The notes beneath the pieces are model-generated. The model saw only the letters and a list, made by a program, of their open reading frames with translations. It did no database searches and was not told the DNA's origin. From Liquidambar formosana (taxonomy: Eukaryota > Streptophyta > Magnoliopsida > Saxifragales > Altingiaceae), in the NCBI GenBank assembly GCA_039720395.1, contig CM077831.1, positions 32,399,067-32,463,066 on the forward strand: a DNA stretch of 64,000 nt, read 5' to 3'. The position numbers were made by a program, and so were the translations under genes. The stretch's first letter is position 1. Each line of letters opens with the position of its first letter. Shown piece after piece: positions 46,362-59,442 of the stretch.

Positions 46362-49300
46362 AAAAACAGAGGGTTAGTTGCGACCTTTACCCAATTCCCA
46401 AATCATGACCTACTTTCGGTAACCCATAAATATTGCCATTATTTGGCCAAATTCCAACGAGTTCTTAATTTACTCATTCATATGAATACGGTTGAACTTG
46501 TCAAATTTATGGACTAATTTTTCGAACTTGACCAAAATCCGTACCAATTTGATTTGGAGGTCCAATCCAACTTAAAAACTTTCTTCTTCTCCCATCACAA
46601 CTAAGAATTAAAAATCAGAGGTTCAATTTTAGGGCCTAAAGAATCAATTTGTTTACTGAAAGACAAGAAAAAATCTAACCGGATAGAACTGAAAGGCGAA
46701 AAAGGATCTATTATCAACTTTCTGTTGGCTTATAGAAATGGCTATGTCCATCAATTCAATTGTTCTGAACGGGAATAGTATATGAACTATATATCGATTG
46801 CATGAATTGGAAGGTACACATTTCAAGCTATGGCTCAAATCAATTACTAATTCATTATCAATATTGCTAGCCAATTACCAAGTATAGGGACAGAACATGT
46901 GATCTTGAATATGAAACAAAACCCACATTTTCTCCGCCCAAATGGGACCATCAAAATTATAATTATGGCAGTTGTATGGCAATTTTGGTGGTCCGGTTGG
47001 TACCAATTAAACTGACCCAACACTTTCATTTAGTTATATAATTTAATTTCGTTTTGATCTTTTGCATGCACCACCAAAAAATAAAAAGGACCCAAAATTG
47101 ATTAGCGGCAACCCCCATTCTGTCTTTTTTTTTTTTTTTTAAATGTAATTGAACAAGTACAGATTTTCTTAGGCTGATAACAAGCCTCAGACGATTTCTA
47201 ACATATGGAGGGTACGTTGGTCTAGGTTGGTTCACAAATATGGCACCAATTGTGAACTAAAAGCTCATTCATGAGATGCTAGCCAGTTGTGTAGTTGTGG
47301 TCTCATTCAATTCTAAAATAATTTTCAAATTTTGTGCCACAGGTAGACTCTCAACAAATGTTATTATGACGGGAAATGTTCTTCTTAATGGGAAGAAGAG
47401 GAGACTGGACAATGGTGTTATTGTAAGTATACTATTTTCTTGCAAATTAAAGGTTTCAATTCAAAATCCAAATTTTGTGTCCAAAAAAAAAAAATATTAA
47501 ATTAATTAAAAAACGTCTGAATTGGGAGAAATATTGATGGGCCCGACATCGAAATATAATAAAATTTAAGACTCCAAGATACATTGATTTTAAAGAGTTA
47601 ATTTCTCGCAAAATCTAGCATTGCACCATATTATATACGATTTTATTACAGGTCAAACACATTTTCCATTATAATTTTCCCTGCTAATTCTACAAGTATA
47701 GTAATTATTTTGCCTTTTTATTGTGAAATTATCAGGCTTATGTGACCCAAGAGGACGTATTATTGGGCACTCTCACAGTTAGAGAAACCATAACATACTC
47801 AGCCCATTTGAGGCTTCCTACAAACAAGACTAAAGAAGAGATAAATGAGATTGTAGAGGGAACAATCATGGAAATGGGTCTCCAAGATTGCGCAGATCGG
47901 CTGATTGGAAACTGGCATTTGAGAGGTATAAGCGGCGGCGAGAAGAAGAGACTAAGCATTGCTCTTGAAATCCTCACCAGGCCCCGTCTCTTGTTTCTTG
48001 ATGAACCCACAAGCGGCCTTGACAGTGCCTCAGCTTTCTTCGTAGTTCAAATCCTTCGAAGTATTGCCCGTGATCGAAGAACAGTTATCTCCTCCATTCA
48101 CCAGCCAAGCAGTGAAGTTTTTTCACTCTTTGACGACCTCTTTCTACTATCCGGTGGTGAAACCGTCTACTTCGGAGAAGCAAGCATGGCTATACAGGTA
48201 TGAAAAATGTAGATAGGCTTATAAGACAACACTGAAAACTCTCTTAAAGGGATACCTTTTGGGCTCAAGGGCCAAAAAGACAAACCTGTGAGGCCTTTGA
48301 GATTGTAGTTAGTAAAATTTATTAAAATTTTATAATGTAAAAAATATTATTCATGGTGAAGCTTTAAAATTTTCAAGGTTCATAGTAAATTTTGACCTTT
48401 TTTTTTTGTAGTGGCAAGCTACCCTTTGTCCCTGACATGTGAAATATCATACTGGAATCTATTTGCTTCTTATTCTAACTCTAGTTTTGAAATTTTATAG
48501 TTCTTCGCTGATGCGGGTTTCCCATGTCCAAGTCGAAGAAATCCTTCTGATCATTTCCTCCGTTGTGTCAATTCAGACTTCGATGTTGTAACAGAGACTC
48601 TGAAAGGATCTCAACGATTTTGTGTACGTATTAAAAATGACTACTAACTGATTATTTTCTCGTAGCCTGACCAATCTAAAATTCCCTCAGTAATTTTTCA
48701 ACTAATTTCTTTAATTTGGTGGTGTTTGGATTACTAGTTAAAATGTGTGTTCTAGTGTTTGTGTGCGTGTGTTTCATGCAAATTTCTCACCTATTAATTT
48801 CTGGGTTGCTTGATTACGTGTATAAATACAGGTAAACCTAACAGCCCTAGAATCAGATCCCTTGACGAATTTAAGAACAGCAGAGATCAAAGCAAAGCTT
48901 GTTGAGAAATACAGGCGCTCGAACCATGCAAAAACAACAAGAGCTAGGATTCTACAAGAATTATCAACCATTAATGTAAGCATTTCAAATTAGAGTACAT
49001 TTTTGTGGGTCTATATTAATCTTTCTCCTTTCTTCTTCTTATTTCTTTATCGGAATTCCACAGCCATTTTTGGTCCTTAATTTAATGTCTGAATCATCCA
49101 TATATTATAAGGCATTTTAGCTCATTTATTTCAATTCTTGTACTTTTTTTTCCTAATGACGAGAAAACCTTTTAAACAAACCCAAGGCCAATATAAGATC
49201 CTACAACTCATATGAATCAAGTAAGTTCAAGACTCATAAAAACTATAAAAACCTTTCATAAGTGGCTCCAAGAAGTTTAACAAGAATTGAACTCAAAACT

Positions 49301-50801
49301 TTGATTTCTTGTACCGTAGTCCTTTGCCAAGAAAGCCACCCTTGAAGCAACATTTTATGGACAAAGTTGATGTATTGCAGGAAGGAGTTGAGATGAAAAC
49401 AAATTGCGGGAGCCAAGCAAGTTGGCGAAAGCAACTTTGGACATTGACGAGGAGATCTTTTGTGAACATGTCGAGAGACGTGGGATATTACTGGTTGAGG
49501 ATAATGATCTACGTGTTTTTAGCAATCTGCGTCGGCACTATCTATTTTGATGTTGGCACTGCCTATAATGCAATCTTGGCTAGGGCAGCTTGCGGCGCTT
49601 TTATAACGGGCTTTATGACATTCATGTCCATTGGAGGGTTCCCATCCTTCGTCGAAGAAATGAAGGTAAACAATATCACATACTCTTGCTGCTCATTGTC
49701 CCTTTCGAAAAACACGTTTTTTTTTTTTTTTTTTTTCTTTAAAGAATGGAGGGAGTAATAAATTAAAAATTAAAAATTAAAAATCATACATGGATCTAAG
49801 TTTTCGATGTTTTGGTTGCCGTTGGGAACAGATTTTTTATCGAGAAAGGCTGAATGGGCATTACGGAGTTTCTGTGTTCATTCTATCGAATTTCCTGTCG
49901 TCATTCCCATTCTTGATTGCGGTTTCATTTTTTTCTGGAACGATTACATATTTCATGGTGAAACTTCACCCAGGATTTTCCCGTTATCTCTACTTCTGTC
50001 TCAATCTTTTTAGCTGCATCGCCATCGTTGAGAGCTGCATGATGGTTGTGGCTTCCTTGGTTCCAAATTACTTGATGGGCATTGTCACTGGGGCTGGAAT
50101 TATTGTAAGTGAAAAAAAGAAAGAAAAAAAAAATACCCTTATTTTGTTTCTCATTTTTGGCATTAGTATCAAGCCATAGTCATCCTTATCATTATCAATG
50201 GCTGTGTATGCAGGGAATAATGATGATGACCTCTGGGTTCTTCCAATTGCTGCCTGATATTCCCAAGCCGTTTTGGCGCATCCCAGTTTCATATATCAAC
50301 TACGGGGCATGGGCAATACAGGTAATTCAGTGAATATCTTTTTCTTTTCTTTTTTTCTTTGAGAGCATTTTACATAGAAATTAATTATTTTCAGGAAATA
50401 AAAAAGACATAATCCAACCAAAAAAAAAAAAAAATTATTTCAATTTTGGGAATTGAATTTTTACCAATTTACAATCTACGTTTCATGAAAAATAGTCAAA
50501 AAATTAACTTAAACGATATATTTTATAAAAATTTTCTTCTATCAAATTGTTTAGAATGATGTTTTCTAATAGACAGCGCGATTAATTTTCATGAAAACCT
50601 TTATATTTTTTATAAAATTATAAAAAAATGTAAACTAAGTAGGGGATGCAGAGAAACTTTTGTGGTGGCAATAGCCATCCCAATACTTAATGACCAAAAA
50701 TATTGTAACCTATATATGCACGAATAAGGTGACCCACACCTTATCAAATTGTGCCCGCATTATCATGTATGCTCATATAGGTTTTCTTTCTTTTCTTTTT
50801 T

Positions 50802-50843
<42 letters not shown>

Positions 50844-51534
50844 GTTCACTTAACCACCCAAAATATTCATTCTTATGGACAGCTCATGCACGAATAAGGT
50901 GACCCACAACCTATTAAATTGTGTATGGATCATCATATATTCATCTCTTTATGCATGAAATTTATTTATCCTAAATGCATGGCCTTTTGCCACCCAAATT
51001 ATTCCTAAAGATGGAAAGTTTATTTATTTTTACTTTTTCAAAAAAAAAAAAAAAAAGACGCAACTTGAATTTATAAGGATGCATAAGGAGCAAGGCATAA
51101 TGTTTTGATTCAGCAGCAAGATGATAGACAATTTTATTTGAATTGACTGCTGATATAGTACGTTATGGGAAATGCAGGGAGGATACAAGAACGACTTAAT
51201 TGGGCTAGAGTTCGATCCTCAAATCCCAGGTAACCCGAAATTGAAGGGCGAATTTGTCATCAGAACTATCTATAGGCTTCCAGTTGATCATTCCAAGTGG
51301 TGGGATTTGACTGCTTTACTAGCCATTCTCATAACTTACAGACTTACTTTCTTCGCCATTCTCAAATTCAAGGAGAGAGCTTCGCCAGTGTTTCAGACGA
51401 TTTACACCAAGAGAACTTTGCATCACCTCAACAAGAGGCCTTCATTCAGGAATAGGCCAACTTTTCATTCCAAAAGGCACCAACCTCTGCATCCATTGTC
51501 TTCTCAAGAGGGTCTCAGCTCTCCAATCCCCTAG
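45484..51534 (+). CDS. ABCG15: ABCG half-transporter, array copy 2 (ABCG15-like)
   Basis: Paralogue of copy 1 with the same nine-exon structure: 45484-45772, 47343-47422, 47736-48197, 48501-48623, 48832-48975, 49381-49665, 49832-50104, 50214-50321, 51178-51534. The frame is intact, 706 aa. The first in-frame ATG is 45484; the ATG at 45493 begins the MEIEV that matches the other copies, so either may be used. The N-terminus has a glycine-rich stretch ([15 protein letters not shown]) absent from copy 1. Exon 5 is 144 bases against 132 in copies 1 and 3, adding four residues. Walker [32 protein letters not shown] and SIHQPSSE are all conserved. ARDRR replaces the ARDGR of the other copies. Membrane segments are as in copy 1. 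It should be a functional plasma-membrane transporter; substrate is not deducible. Confidence 0.94.
50480..50682. mobile_element. Partial copy of the foldback MITE family in ABCG copy 2 intron 8
   Basis: Contains AATTGTTTAGAATGATGTTT, then TTTTCATGAAAACCTTTATA and the end GGCAATAGCCATCCC. These match the right half of the element at 2654-3070. The left arm is missing or strongly decayed. Confidence 0.5.
50804..50842 (+). repeat. Poly(G) tract of 39 bases
   Basis: Thirty-nine consecutive G lie inside intron 8 of ABCG copy 2, preceded by a C/T-rich tract. A direct repeat (GCACGAATAAGGTGACCCAC) starts near 50718 and again near 50888, flanking the tract. The exact length is prone to sequencing error. 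Confidence 0.9.
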
Positions 51535-52833
51535 TAGCAGTACATGATTGAACCATGCTAAATTTTGAATACAGTTATCTGTTTGTTTTTTCACATGAAG
51601 TGTAATAGTCAAGGATTATACAAAAAGAAACACCCTAGCTTTTTGTCAGGGGTGGAGAGAATGGTGGGAAACTGGTGGCGATCAGAGCCGCGAGATATCA
51701 TGTGCTGAAAAAAAAAAAAGACCCAAGTTCCTTTTGGAGTTACGTACTTTGATATGCAAGAATTATTAGCTAGGTATTAATTCTTTGCAAGCTACTGATA
51801 TAACATATTTACCGTGCATGGTACGTGCATGCGGGTATTGCCTAATTTACATAATTTTTGTCATCCATATGTTACACAGTGTCTCTTCTGTCTATTTTTT
51901 CAATTTCATGAATTAATTCAAAATTCTACTGTGACATGCTCAATGAAAATAGTAGTAGTAGAATTCAGTTAACATGCTGGCCTATCATGGGTCCATTTTA
52001 ATGAGGGAGGCCTATTTTATCTTGGGGCTTTGCTACTTAGCCCACCAACCCATCTGCGGATAGGCCCACCTATATAAAAGAGCTAAGGGCCCACTTCATA
52101 AAATAGTGGCCCAATTAACTTTTGCCCCTAATGGGCCGTGCTTAGTCCCCAGCCCACACAGGCACACACTACCATACGTTAGGATAACCCAAATTTGGCT
52201 GCTCTTGCCCGAATTGCCAAAATCTTGCTTTACTTCTGATAACCCCTTTTCTTTTCTTTTCTTTTTTTCCTAATATATTTTTTTCCAAATCTTCAGATTA
52301 ACTGTTTGAATTTTGAACCAAACTAAAATTAATGCTAAAACGGCCTAATTGATTTTATCCCCTCCATTCTTGGGGTCTATCCGAAAATGAATTTATTCAG
52401 AAAATCTTGAGACGATGCGGGCAAAACCTTTGCTTCAATCTTTGTTCTCCCGTAACATCGTTTTCATCCGCAAGAACAGACAATCTAACAGCTCACAAAT
52501 AAATGCTTTTTGAATGGCTTATTAAATAGGTGGACCCATCGTTGGGGGCAGTGGGTCGGACCCCAATACCCCATAACAATGCGCATTATATTGTTAGAAG
52601 AGAGAGAGAGAGAGAGAGAGAGAGGGGGTACATTCTGCATGGTTGTTGCTGGGGTTGTGGCGTGGTGAAGTTGTAATTATATGATCGTGAGGGAGAAAGA
52701 AGAGAAGAGAGATGAGAGAGAAAGTGATGTGCAATAAGAATACTTAAGTAAAACTAAATTATACTTGGTAAGGGTAGAAATTTACACGTGCTCAACTGAT
52801 CAAGAGTATATATATATATATATATATATATAT
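51535..52833. other. Spacer between ABCG copies 2 and 3, first part
   Basis: 3' UTR of copy 2, then non-coding sequence with an (AG)n tract at about 52597-52625 and an (AT)n tract near 52807-52833. No gene recognised. Confidence 0.4.
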
Positions 52834-52983
52834 GATCAAGTAAACATGTATTGATATAATTTATACGAGAGTTATATTTCATTCATTAATAAATTATAAG
52901 ATACATTAGATCAATACATGAAATATAATTTATAATATATAATGCTAATAAAAATTAAATAAACACATATTAATCTAATCAGG
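52834..52983. mobile_element. Palindromic MITE, copy 3
   Basis: A diverged member of the family at 29563 and 35917, recognised by GATCAAGTAAACATGTATTG, TTAATAAATTATAAGATACA and the closing AAACACATATTAATCTAATC. It is flanked by (AT)n, as in the other copies. Confidence 0.5.
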
Positions 52984-54225
52984 ACGTGTGTATATATTTA
53001 TATATAAAATATTTTTCTGTTAGTTTTGAAGTATAAATGGTATAGATGATATATACACACTACCACTCGCATGGTTTGCTGAGGACTATTTATTTACGAG
53101 CAGTGTAGCAATTAATGTACATCCTCCATCTATTCAAATTGTTCAGCCTTTTATCGCTTCTTATCCCCCACCCACCCCCCCCCCCGCCCCACCAAAAAAA
53201 AAAAAAAAAAAAGTTTATTCAGCCTTTAATTACTCTCTTTGGTAACCACTAACCACAACAACCTAACGTTCTTTGCAACCATTGAAAGACACGTTTCAAA
53301 ATTCATGTAAATTCGGACACCTTTTAACCGACACGTGTCTGCCTATTCAGGGAATCTCACATATTTTGAGGGATACGTATCTATCCATTTCGGCTTCCGA
53401 CATCGAAATAACTTTGGCATAAATGTTTTTTCTTTTTTTTTTAATTAAATATATATTTTTTTTTAATTGTTATTGTACATCCCATCAAAACACGACGTGG
53501 TGATGAGCCACACTGCTTGCACATAAATGTCTTTAGCTTGGCGGGAAAACCTGTGTCCAAATCTTAACATTTGGTGTATTAATTTTTATTTTCTATTTTT
53601 GATAGGAACATTGGCTTAGGCTATTCCTAACATTTCCGCCCACTAGATGTGGAAAAGGTCTCAGTTTAATGAGGTTCCCTTTTTTTTTGTGGCTATAAGC
53701 AAGATAGGAGAGAGGAAAGTACTAGGACAAAACTCCCCGTCTTATCCATAGTATTAAAAAAATAAAAAATAAAAATGATAGGGGTATAAAGTGGGTGGGG
53801 GTGTTTTGAATGTGGCAAAAACCGAAAATATAGAGAGTAAAATATAAATAAATATATAACAAAAACAAAAACTATTAGACTAGGTATCTATAGTTTTGAA
53901 TCTAGTGTGCGTTTTTGTATTTGCATTCTCCACACTTATTAGATTGAGAGATCTTAGATTTAACATATGAAAAATTATTACTCTAATTGATATATATTCA
54001 ATGTTTATATTATGAGGTTAAAGGAATAAGAGTAAATTTCATCGGTTGTTAATAATAATAATTATTATAATGAAAAGAAAAGGAAAAAATCATAGGACTA
54101 CACTCCTCATCTTACATACCTATAACGACCCAACAAAAAAAACCAAACAAACAAACAAGAGTGTCACGTCGGAAGTGTGAAGAATAAAAGCCAATATTAA
54201 GTCTCTCTCCAATAACTTCGTGCGT
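52984..54225. other. Spacer between ABCG copies 2 and 3, second part
   Basis: Non-coding, with C-rich and A-rich runs near 53165-53212. Just before copy 3, GAAGTGTGAAGAATAAAAGC (about 54171) resembles GTGTGAAGTACAAAGAATAG upstream of the pseudogene (about 43836). The promoter of copy 3 and that of the pseudogene are therefore related. Confidence 0.45.
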
Positions 54226-54420
54226 GCAGCTAGGCCCATTCATGGCAGTATCATTGGTAGGTTTGTTGATTGCAATTACTTCCCAACTTACTATTTCATC
54301 AGTGGCCTTCCCTTCGTTATTTATTATGTCATAGTACGAGACCGCCTTGTTCTTTATCTTCTCTCCTTTCTTCCACTGTCCCTTGTTTTCAACTGCAGAT
54401 TTTTTTTTGCTTGTATAACT

Positions 54421-54678
54421 ATGGAGATAGAGATAGCTAGAGCAGGTGTTGGTGGTGGTGGTGGTGGTGCAGATCTCGAGAGGGGAGTGTTATCCAATGG
54501 TATAGAAGAGGGTGCAATGTATTTGGTATGGGAAGATCTAACGGTGGTGCTGCCAAACTTTGGAAATAAACCCACCAGGAGGTTGCTTCATGGCCTCACT
54601 GGTTATGCTGAGCCTGGTAGGATCATGGCCATTATGGGCCCATCTGGGTCTGGTAAATCCACCCTTCTTGACTCACTA

Positions 54679-54726
<48 letters not shown>

Positions 54727-57700
54727 CTGAAAATATATATATATATAGCCAAGGAAAGTTCCCTTTTTATTATGTAAGGTCTGTAGTTTCCATTTTGGGG
54801 TTTGTACTCCAGGCGAAGACCACCTTAACTTGAATCCAGCCCAATATAATAATCAGGTTGGCTTGAGCCCAAAATCCTTCAGGTTTGGGAAATGGGTGAC
54901 CCATTTTCCTTTGCAATCATTGCAAAAACAATTTATAGAAGAAATCCACTTATAAAAAATTTTTCAAAATTTTCCTTTACTTTCCCCGTTGTTTATGAGC
55001 TTCAAAGGACATTCATTCTTGTGGTTCCATATGAGTTATGTCTATCTATTTTTCTTGTTTCTTTTTTTTTTTTTTTTTCCTGATTGATAGATTTCTTCCT
55101 CTGTACCCTATATATCCCCTCCTATGATTTGCAGTTCGCAAACATTTGCCATACTAAAAGTGCATTTACCAATGGTAAGTCAACTTTTACAGACAGTAAT
55201 TTGCCATTGGTACGGTGAATCTTTTGTAGTGGCCTGTTACATCATGAGTGTAAAAGATTCTTTACCCGAGTGTAATCTCTACCGTGCACATTGAAGTTGT
55301 CTATGATTGATGGGGTCTATCACGTGATCAATTTTGACTTTTAATGGCGCATAGAAAAGTTTTGTGAACAACCATCAGAATCCCTTTAGTATCAAGTGTA
55401 CTTGATGGTGACACTTTACAACTCTTACCTTCACAACTTTTACTTGTGATTTGTTTCACAACTTTTACTTGTGATTTGTTTTTTGAATTAGATGGATTTC
55501 TCATACCAGTAAGTCATACCAAAAATCAAATTGGTAAGGGTTTAATTAATATTTGATAAAAAATTTATATTTTTAATTAATAACAATCATTTATTTATAA
55601 ATATTTATGAATGAAGTCGTTTTTAATCTCAGATCGACTTGATTTTTAATATGCATAATTTATGTATGAGTCAAATTTAATTTCGTAAAATACAAATCCC
55701 AAATATACACTTGATATTAAAAAACCTTGCAACTACCAAAATTTAAGAACAGGGTAGGGACATAGAGTAGTAAGTAACAAATGGAATTGCTCTCATTTAA
55801 TTTTCCTTTTTCAAAAGCATAGATATTAGGGGTTTATTTTGGGAAACAAACCGAAATAATTCGTATCTTTGCGTCCTTAAAATTAGGAAGGTCACTCCAC
55901 TTTGTATAGTATAATTTTGAAAAAATTGCAATTTGCATTTTTAACCCTTTAAGTCTGGTGTGCTTTCATTTTACCTCCAATAGTTATTTTATTTTATTGA
56001 TTATTATTATTATTATTATTTAAATATGGGCCAAAGGGGTAAAGGGTAATCATCCCTATTTTTTTTTATGCCTCAAGGTTAAATATTACTATCAATTTCT
56101 CTCTCTGCGCTGGCCCTAATCGACCAGTGGCACCTTCCATTATCTTTAACCCTAAGTGATGCTTGATCTTTGCTACAGGTAGACTCTCAGCAAATGTTAT
56201 TATGACTGGAAATGTTCTTCTTAATGGGAAGAAGAGGAGACTAGACTATGGTGTTGTTGTAAGTAAAACCTGCATTCTTGCAAATCAATTAAGGGCTTCA
56301 ATTCCCTTTCAAAAGAAAATAATAATAATAATAAGGGTTTCAATTCCAAATCCCAACAAAAATTTGAGAACTTTCATATTTTGGACAAAATAGCCCTATT
56401 CACTGTCCAGAGAACTCAGAAAGTTCTTTTGCACTCGCAACATAGAACTTGAAAAGCCAGAAGTGGAGTGCAAAAAACACTAACCTTTTAGAAATTTCTT
56501 TGAAGTTAAATGTCTTGAAATGAAAATAAAATATCAAAAGTTTAAAAGCTAGTTGAAAATTAAAACCTCATTTTCTTCTAACTCTTCAATTGGTGATTTT
56601 CTTTCTCTCTCTTCCTAATGAAATTTCAGGCTTATGTGACACAAGAGGATGTACTATTGGGAACTCTTACAGTCAAAGAAACCATCACTTACTCAGCACA
56701 TTTGAGGCTTCCATCTTCCATGACCAAAGAAGAGGTAAATGGGATTGTGGAAGGAACAATCATGGAAATGGGACTCCAAGACTGCGCTGACCGGCTGATC
56801 GGAAACTGGCATTTGAGAGGTATAAGTGGCGGCGAAAAGAAAAGACTAAGCATTGCACTTGAAATCCTCACAAGACCTTCTCTCTTGTTCCTTGATGAAC
56901 CCACTAGTGGCCTTGACAGTGCCTCTGCCTTCTTCGTTGTTCAGACTCTTAGAAATGTTGCTCGTGATGGAAGAACGATTATTTCTGCGATCCACCAGCC
57001 AAGTAGCGAAGTTTTTGCACTCTTTGATGACCTCTTTTTGCTATCTGGTGGTGAAACTGTTTATTTTGGAGAAGCAAAGAAGGCTGTAGAGGTACAATAT
57101 TTCTCCTACATATATATTTAGTGTAGAATCCAACACTAATTAATTTGATAAAAATCTAATGCTTAGAGACGGATTTTTCAGTTCTTCACCGAAGCAGGAT
57201 TTCCATGTCCGAGTAGAAGAAATCCCTCTGATCATTTCCTACGTTGTATTAATTCAGACTTTGATATTGTCACAGCCACTTTGATTGGATCGCAAAGATT
57301 ACGTGTATGTATGTGGTAGCAGCTATGTCCTTATTTAGTTCTGATGCATTTTACATCCACACTTCTTACTTTATGGGTCTCTCGATTACAGGATACCCAT
57401 AAATCGCCAGACCCTTTGTCGAATTTAGCAACAACAGAGATCAAAGCAGTGCTGGTTCAGAAATACAGGCGTTCGGAGTATTCAACAAGGGCAAGAGCTA
57501 GGGTTCGAGAACTATCAACCATTGTAAGCATTTCACAGTCAAAATGTTTCTACGCATCTGAACTATAGTTGCATCGACTGTTTTTTCTTCTTTCTTTCGC
57601 CGTCACCATCAATATTTATCCAGATTCAACCCTCAATAAGTCATACATTTGTTACAGAAAGGACTTGCAATTGAAACAAAAGGTGGCAGCCAAGCCAGAT

Positions 57701-59442
57701 GGTCGAAGCAACTTTCAACGTTGACGCGCAGATCTTTTGTGAACATGTCTAGAGATGTGGGATATTACTGGTTAAGGATAATAATCTATATCGCCGTATC
57801 TATTTGTGTTGGTACTGTCTTTTTTGATGTTGGCACCAGCTACACTGCAATCATGGCACGAGGAGCTTGTGGCGGTTTTATCTCAGGCTTCATGACATTC
57901 ATGTCCATTGGAGGTTTTCCTTCTTTCATTGAAGAGATGAAGGTAAGTAATCTCACATATAAGGTCATGAAAAAACACAAGTTAACAAAGAGTTTGTAGA
58001 GAAATATGGCACCTGCAGTGTCTAAGCTTTTGATGCCTCATTTTTCCTTTTTCTTGTACAGGTTTTTCATGGAGAAAGGCTTAATGGGCATTACGGCATC
58101 GCCGTGTTTATTCTATCAAACTTCCTCTCCTCCTTCCCCTTCTTGGTTGCAATGTCTACTTCTGCCGCAACTATTATTTACTACATGGTCAAGTTTAATT
58201 CAGGATTTTCTAATTATGTGTATGCCGTCCTTGATCTTATAAGCTCCATAGCTGTTGTGGAGAGCTGTATGATGATTGTAGCTTCACTAGTTCCCAACTT
58301 CTTGATGGGAATCATAATCGGCGCCGGAATTATTGTAAGGAAACTGTTCTAGACCTTTCAATTTTCATGCAGCATCATGTAGATATTTGAACTTGTGCAA
58401 TAAAAAAAAAAAATAGGGGTAATATTATCATATCACTAATGGAATTTTATGCAGGGAATCATGATGATGACTGCCGGGTTTTTCCGACTGCTGCCTGATC
58501 TTCCCAAGCCATTCTGGCGCTATCCAATCTCATATATCAATTATCAGGCATGGGCATTACAGGTAATTTCAAAAAAATTGCTTATGTTTTGAAAATAGTT
58601 ATAAATATAAATAAATAAATAAATAGAAGGAAGAAGAAGAACAGAATCACACAAAAAGAACAAAAGAATATATCGGACGGACTGAATAAAGGAAAGTGAG
58701 GGAAAAGAGCATGTGGGGTGAGGAAAGTTTAAATTTTCAATACCAAAACTAAATACTTATAAGCCTGAAAATCTGAAATGTTTCTTATATGTAACACCCT
58801 AGGACATAAGAATACATATTTGGCACCACAGAGGGCAAGACTAGTCATTCCATTCTAGCAAATGGGTTACTTTATATATATATATAGAGAGAGAGAGAGA
58901 GAAAGAGAGAGTAGGGAGGGGGAAAAGATTTTTAAACCCAGGAAAGTATACCAAAAAACCAGGAAAGTATGATGAAATGCAGTAAATTATGTGCAAAACC
59001 TGATATGAGGTACATTTAGCAACTAGGAGAAGTGCTCATCACATTGAACAAGTTGAATTCACATGTTTTACAATGGGAAACGTAGGGAGCATACAAGAAT
59101 GACATGATCGGGCTCGAGTTTGATCCTCTAATGCCTGGTGACCCAAAAGTGAAGGGCGAGGATATCATCACAAAAATGCTTGGCATTCGACTGGATCATT
59201 CGAAGTGGTGGGACTTAGCTGCTGTTATATTCATTCTCATATCTTACAGATTTCTCTTCTTCGCCATTCTCAAGTTGAAGGAGAGAGGTTCTCCAATGTT
59301 TCGAACCTTTTACACCAAGAGAACTCTGAAGCATCTCAAGAGGAGGCCGTCGTTCAATAACATTCCATCATTCCCTTCCAAGAGACACCAACCTCTGCAT
59401 TCATTGTCTTCCCAAGAGGGTCTCAACTCTCCAATGCATTAG
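54421..59442 (+). CDS. ABCG15: ABCG half-transporter, array copy 3 (ABCG15-like)
   Basis: Third intact paralogue. Exons: 54421-54682, 56179-56258, 56630-57091, 57182-57304, 57392-57523, 57658-57942, 58062-58334, 58455-58562, 59086-59442. The frame is intact, 693 aa, with GT-AG introns. Exons 2, 3, 4, 6, 7 and 8 are exactly as long as in copies 1 and 2 (80, 462, 123, 285, 273, 108). The start is the first ATG of the frame and begins [16 protein letters not shown]. Walker [32 protein letters not shown] and AIHQPSSE are present. Exon 7 opens [12 protein letters not shown] where copies 1 and 2 have IFYRER, a change at a normally conserved loop. AATAAA at 59528-59533 is a likely polyadenylation signal. 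Function is as for copy 1; substrate unknown. Confidence 0.94.
55505..55690. mobile_element. Relic of the inverted-repeat MITE in ABCG copy 3 intron 1
   Basis: CATACCAAAAATCAAATTGG and TTTATGAATGAAGTCGTTTT correspond to the core of the element at 29780-30145. The outer ends are not clear. Confidence 0.45.
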
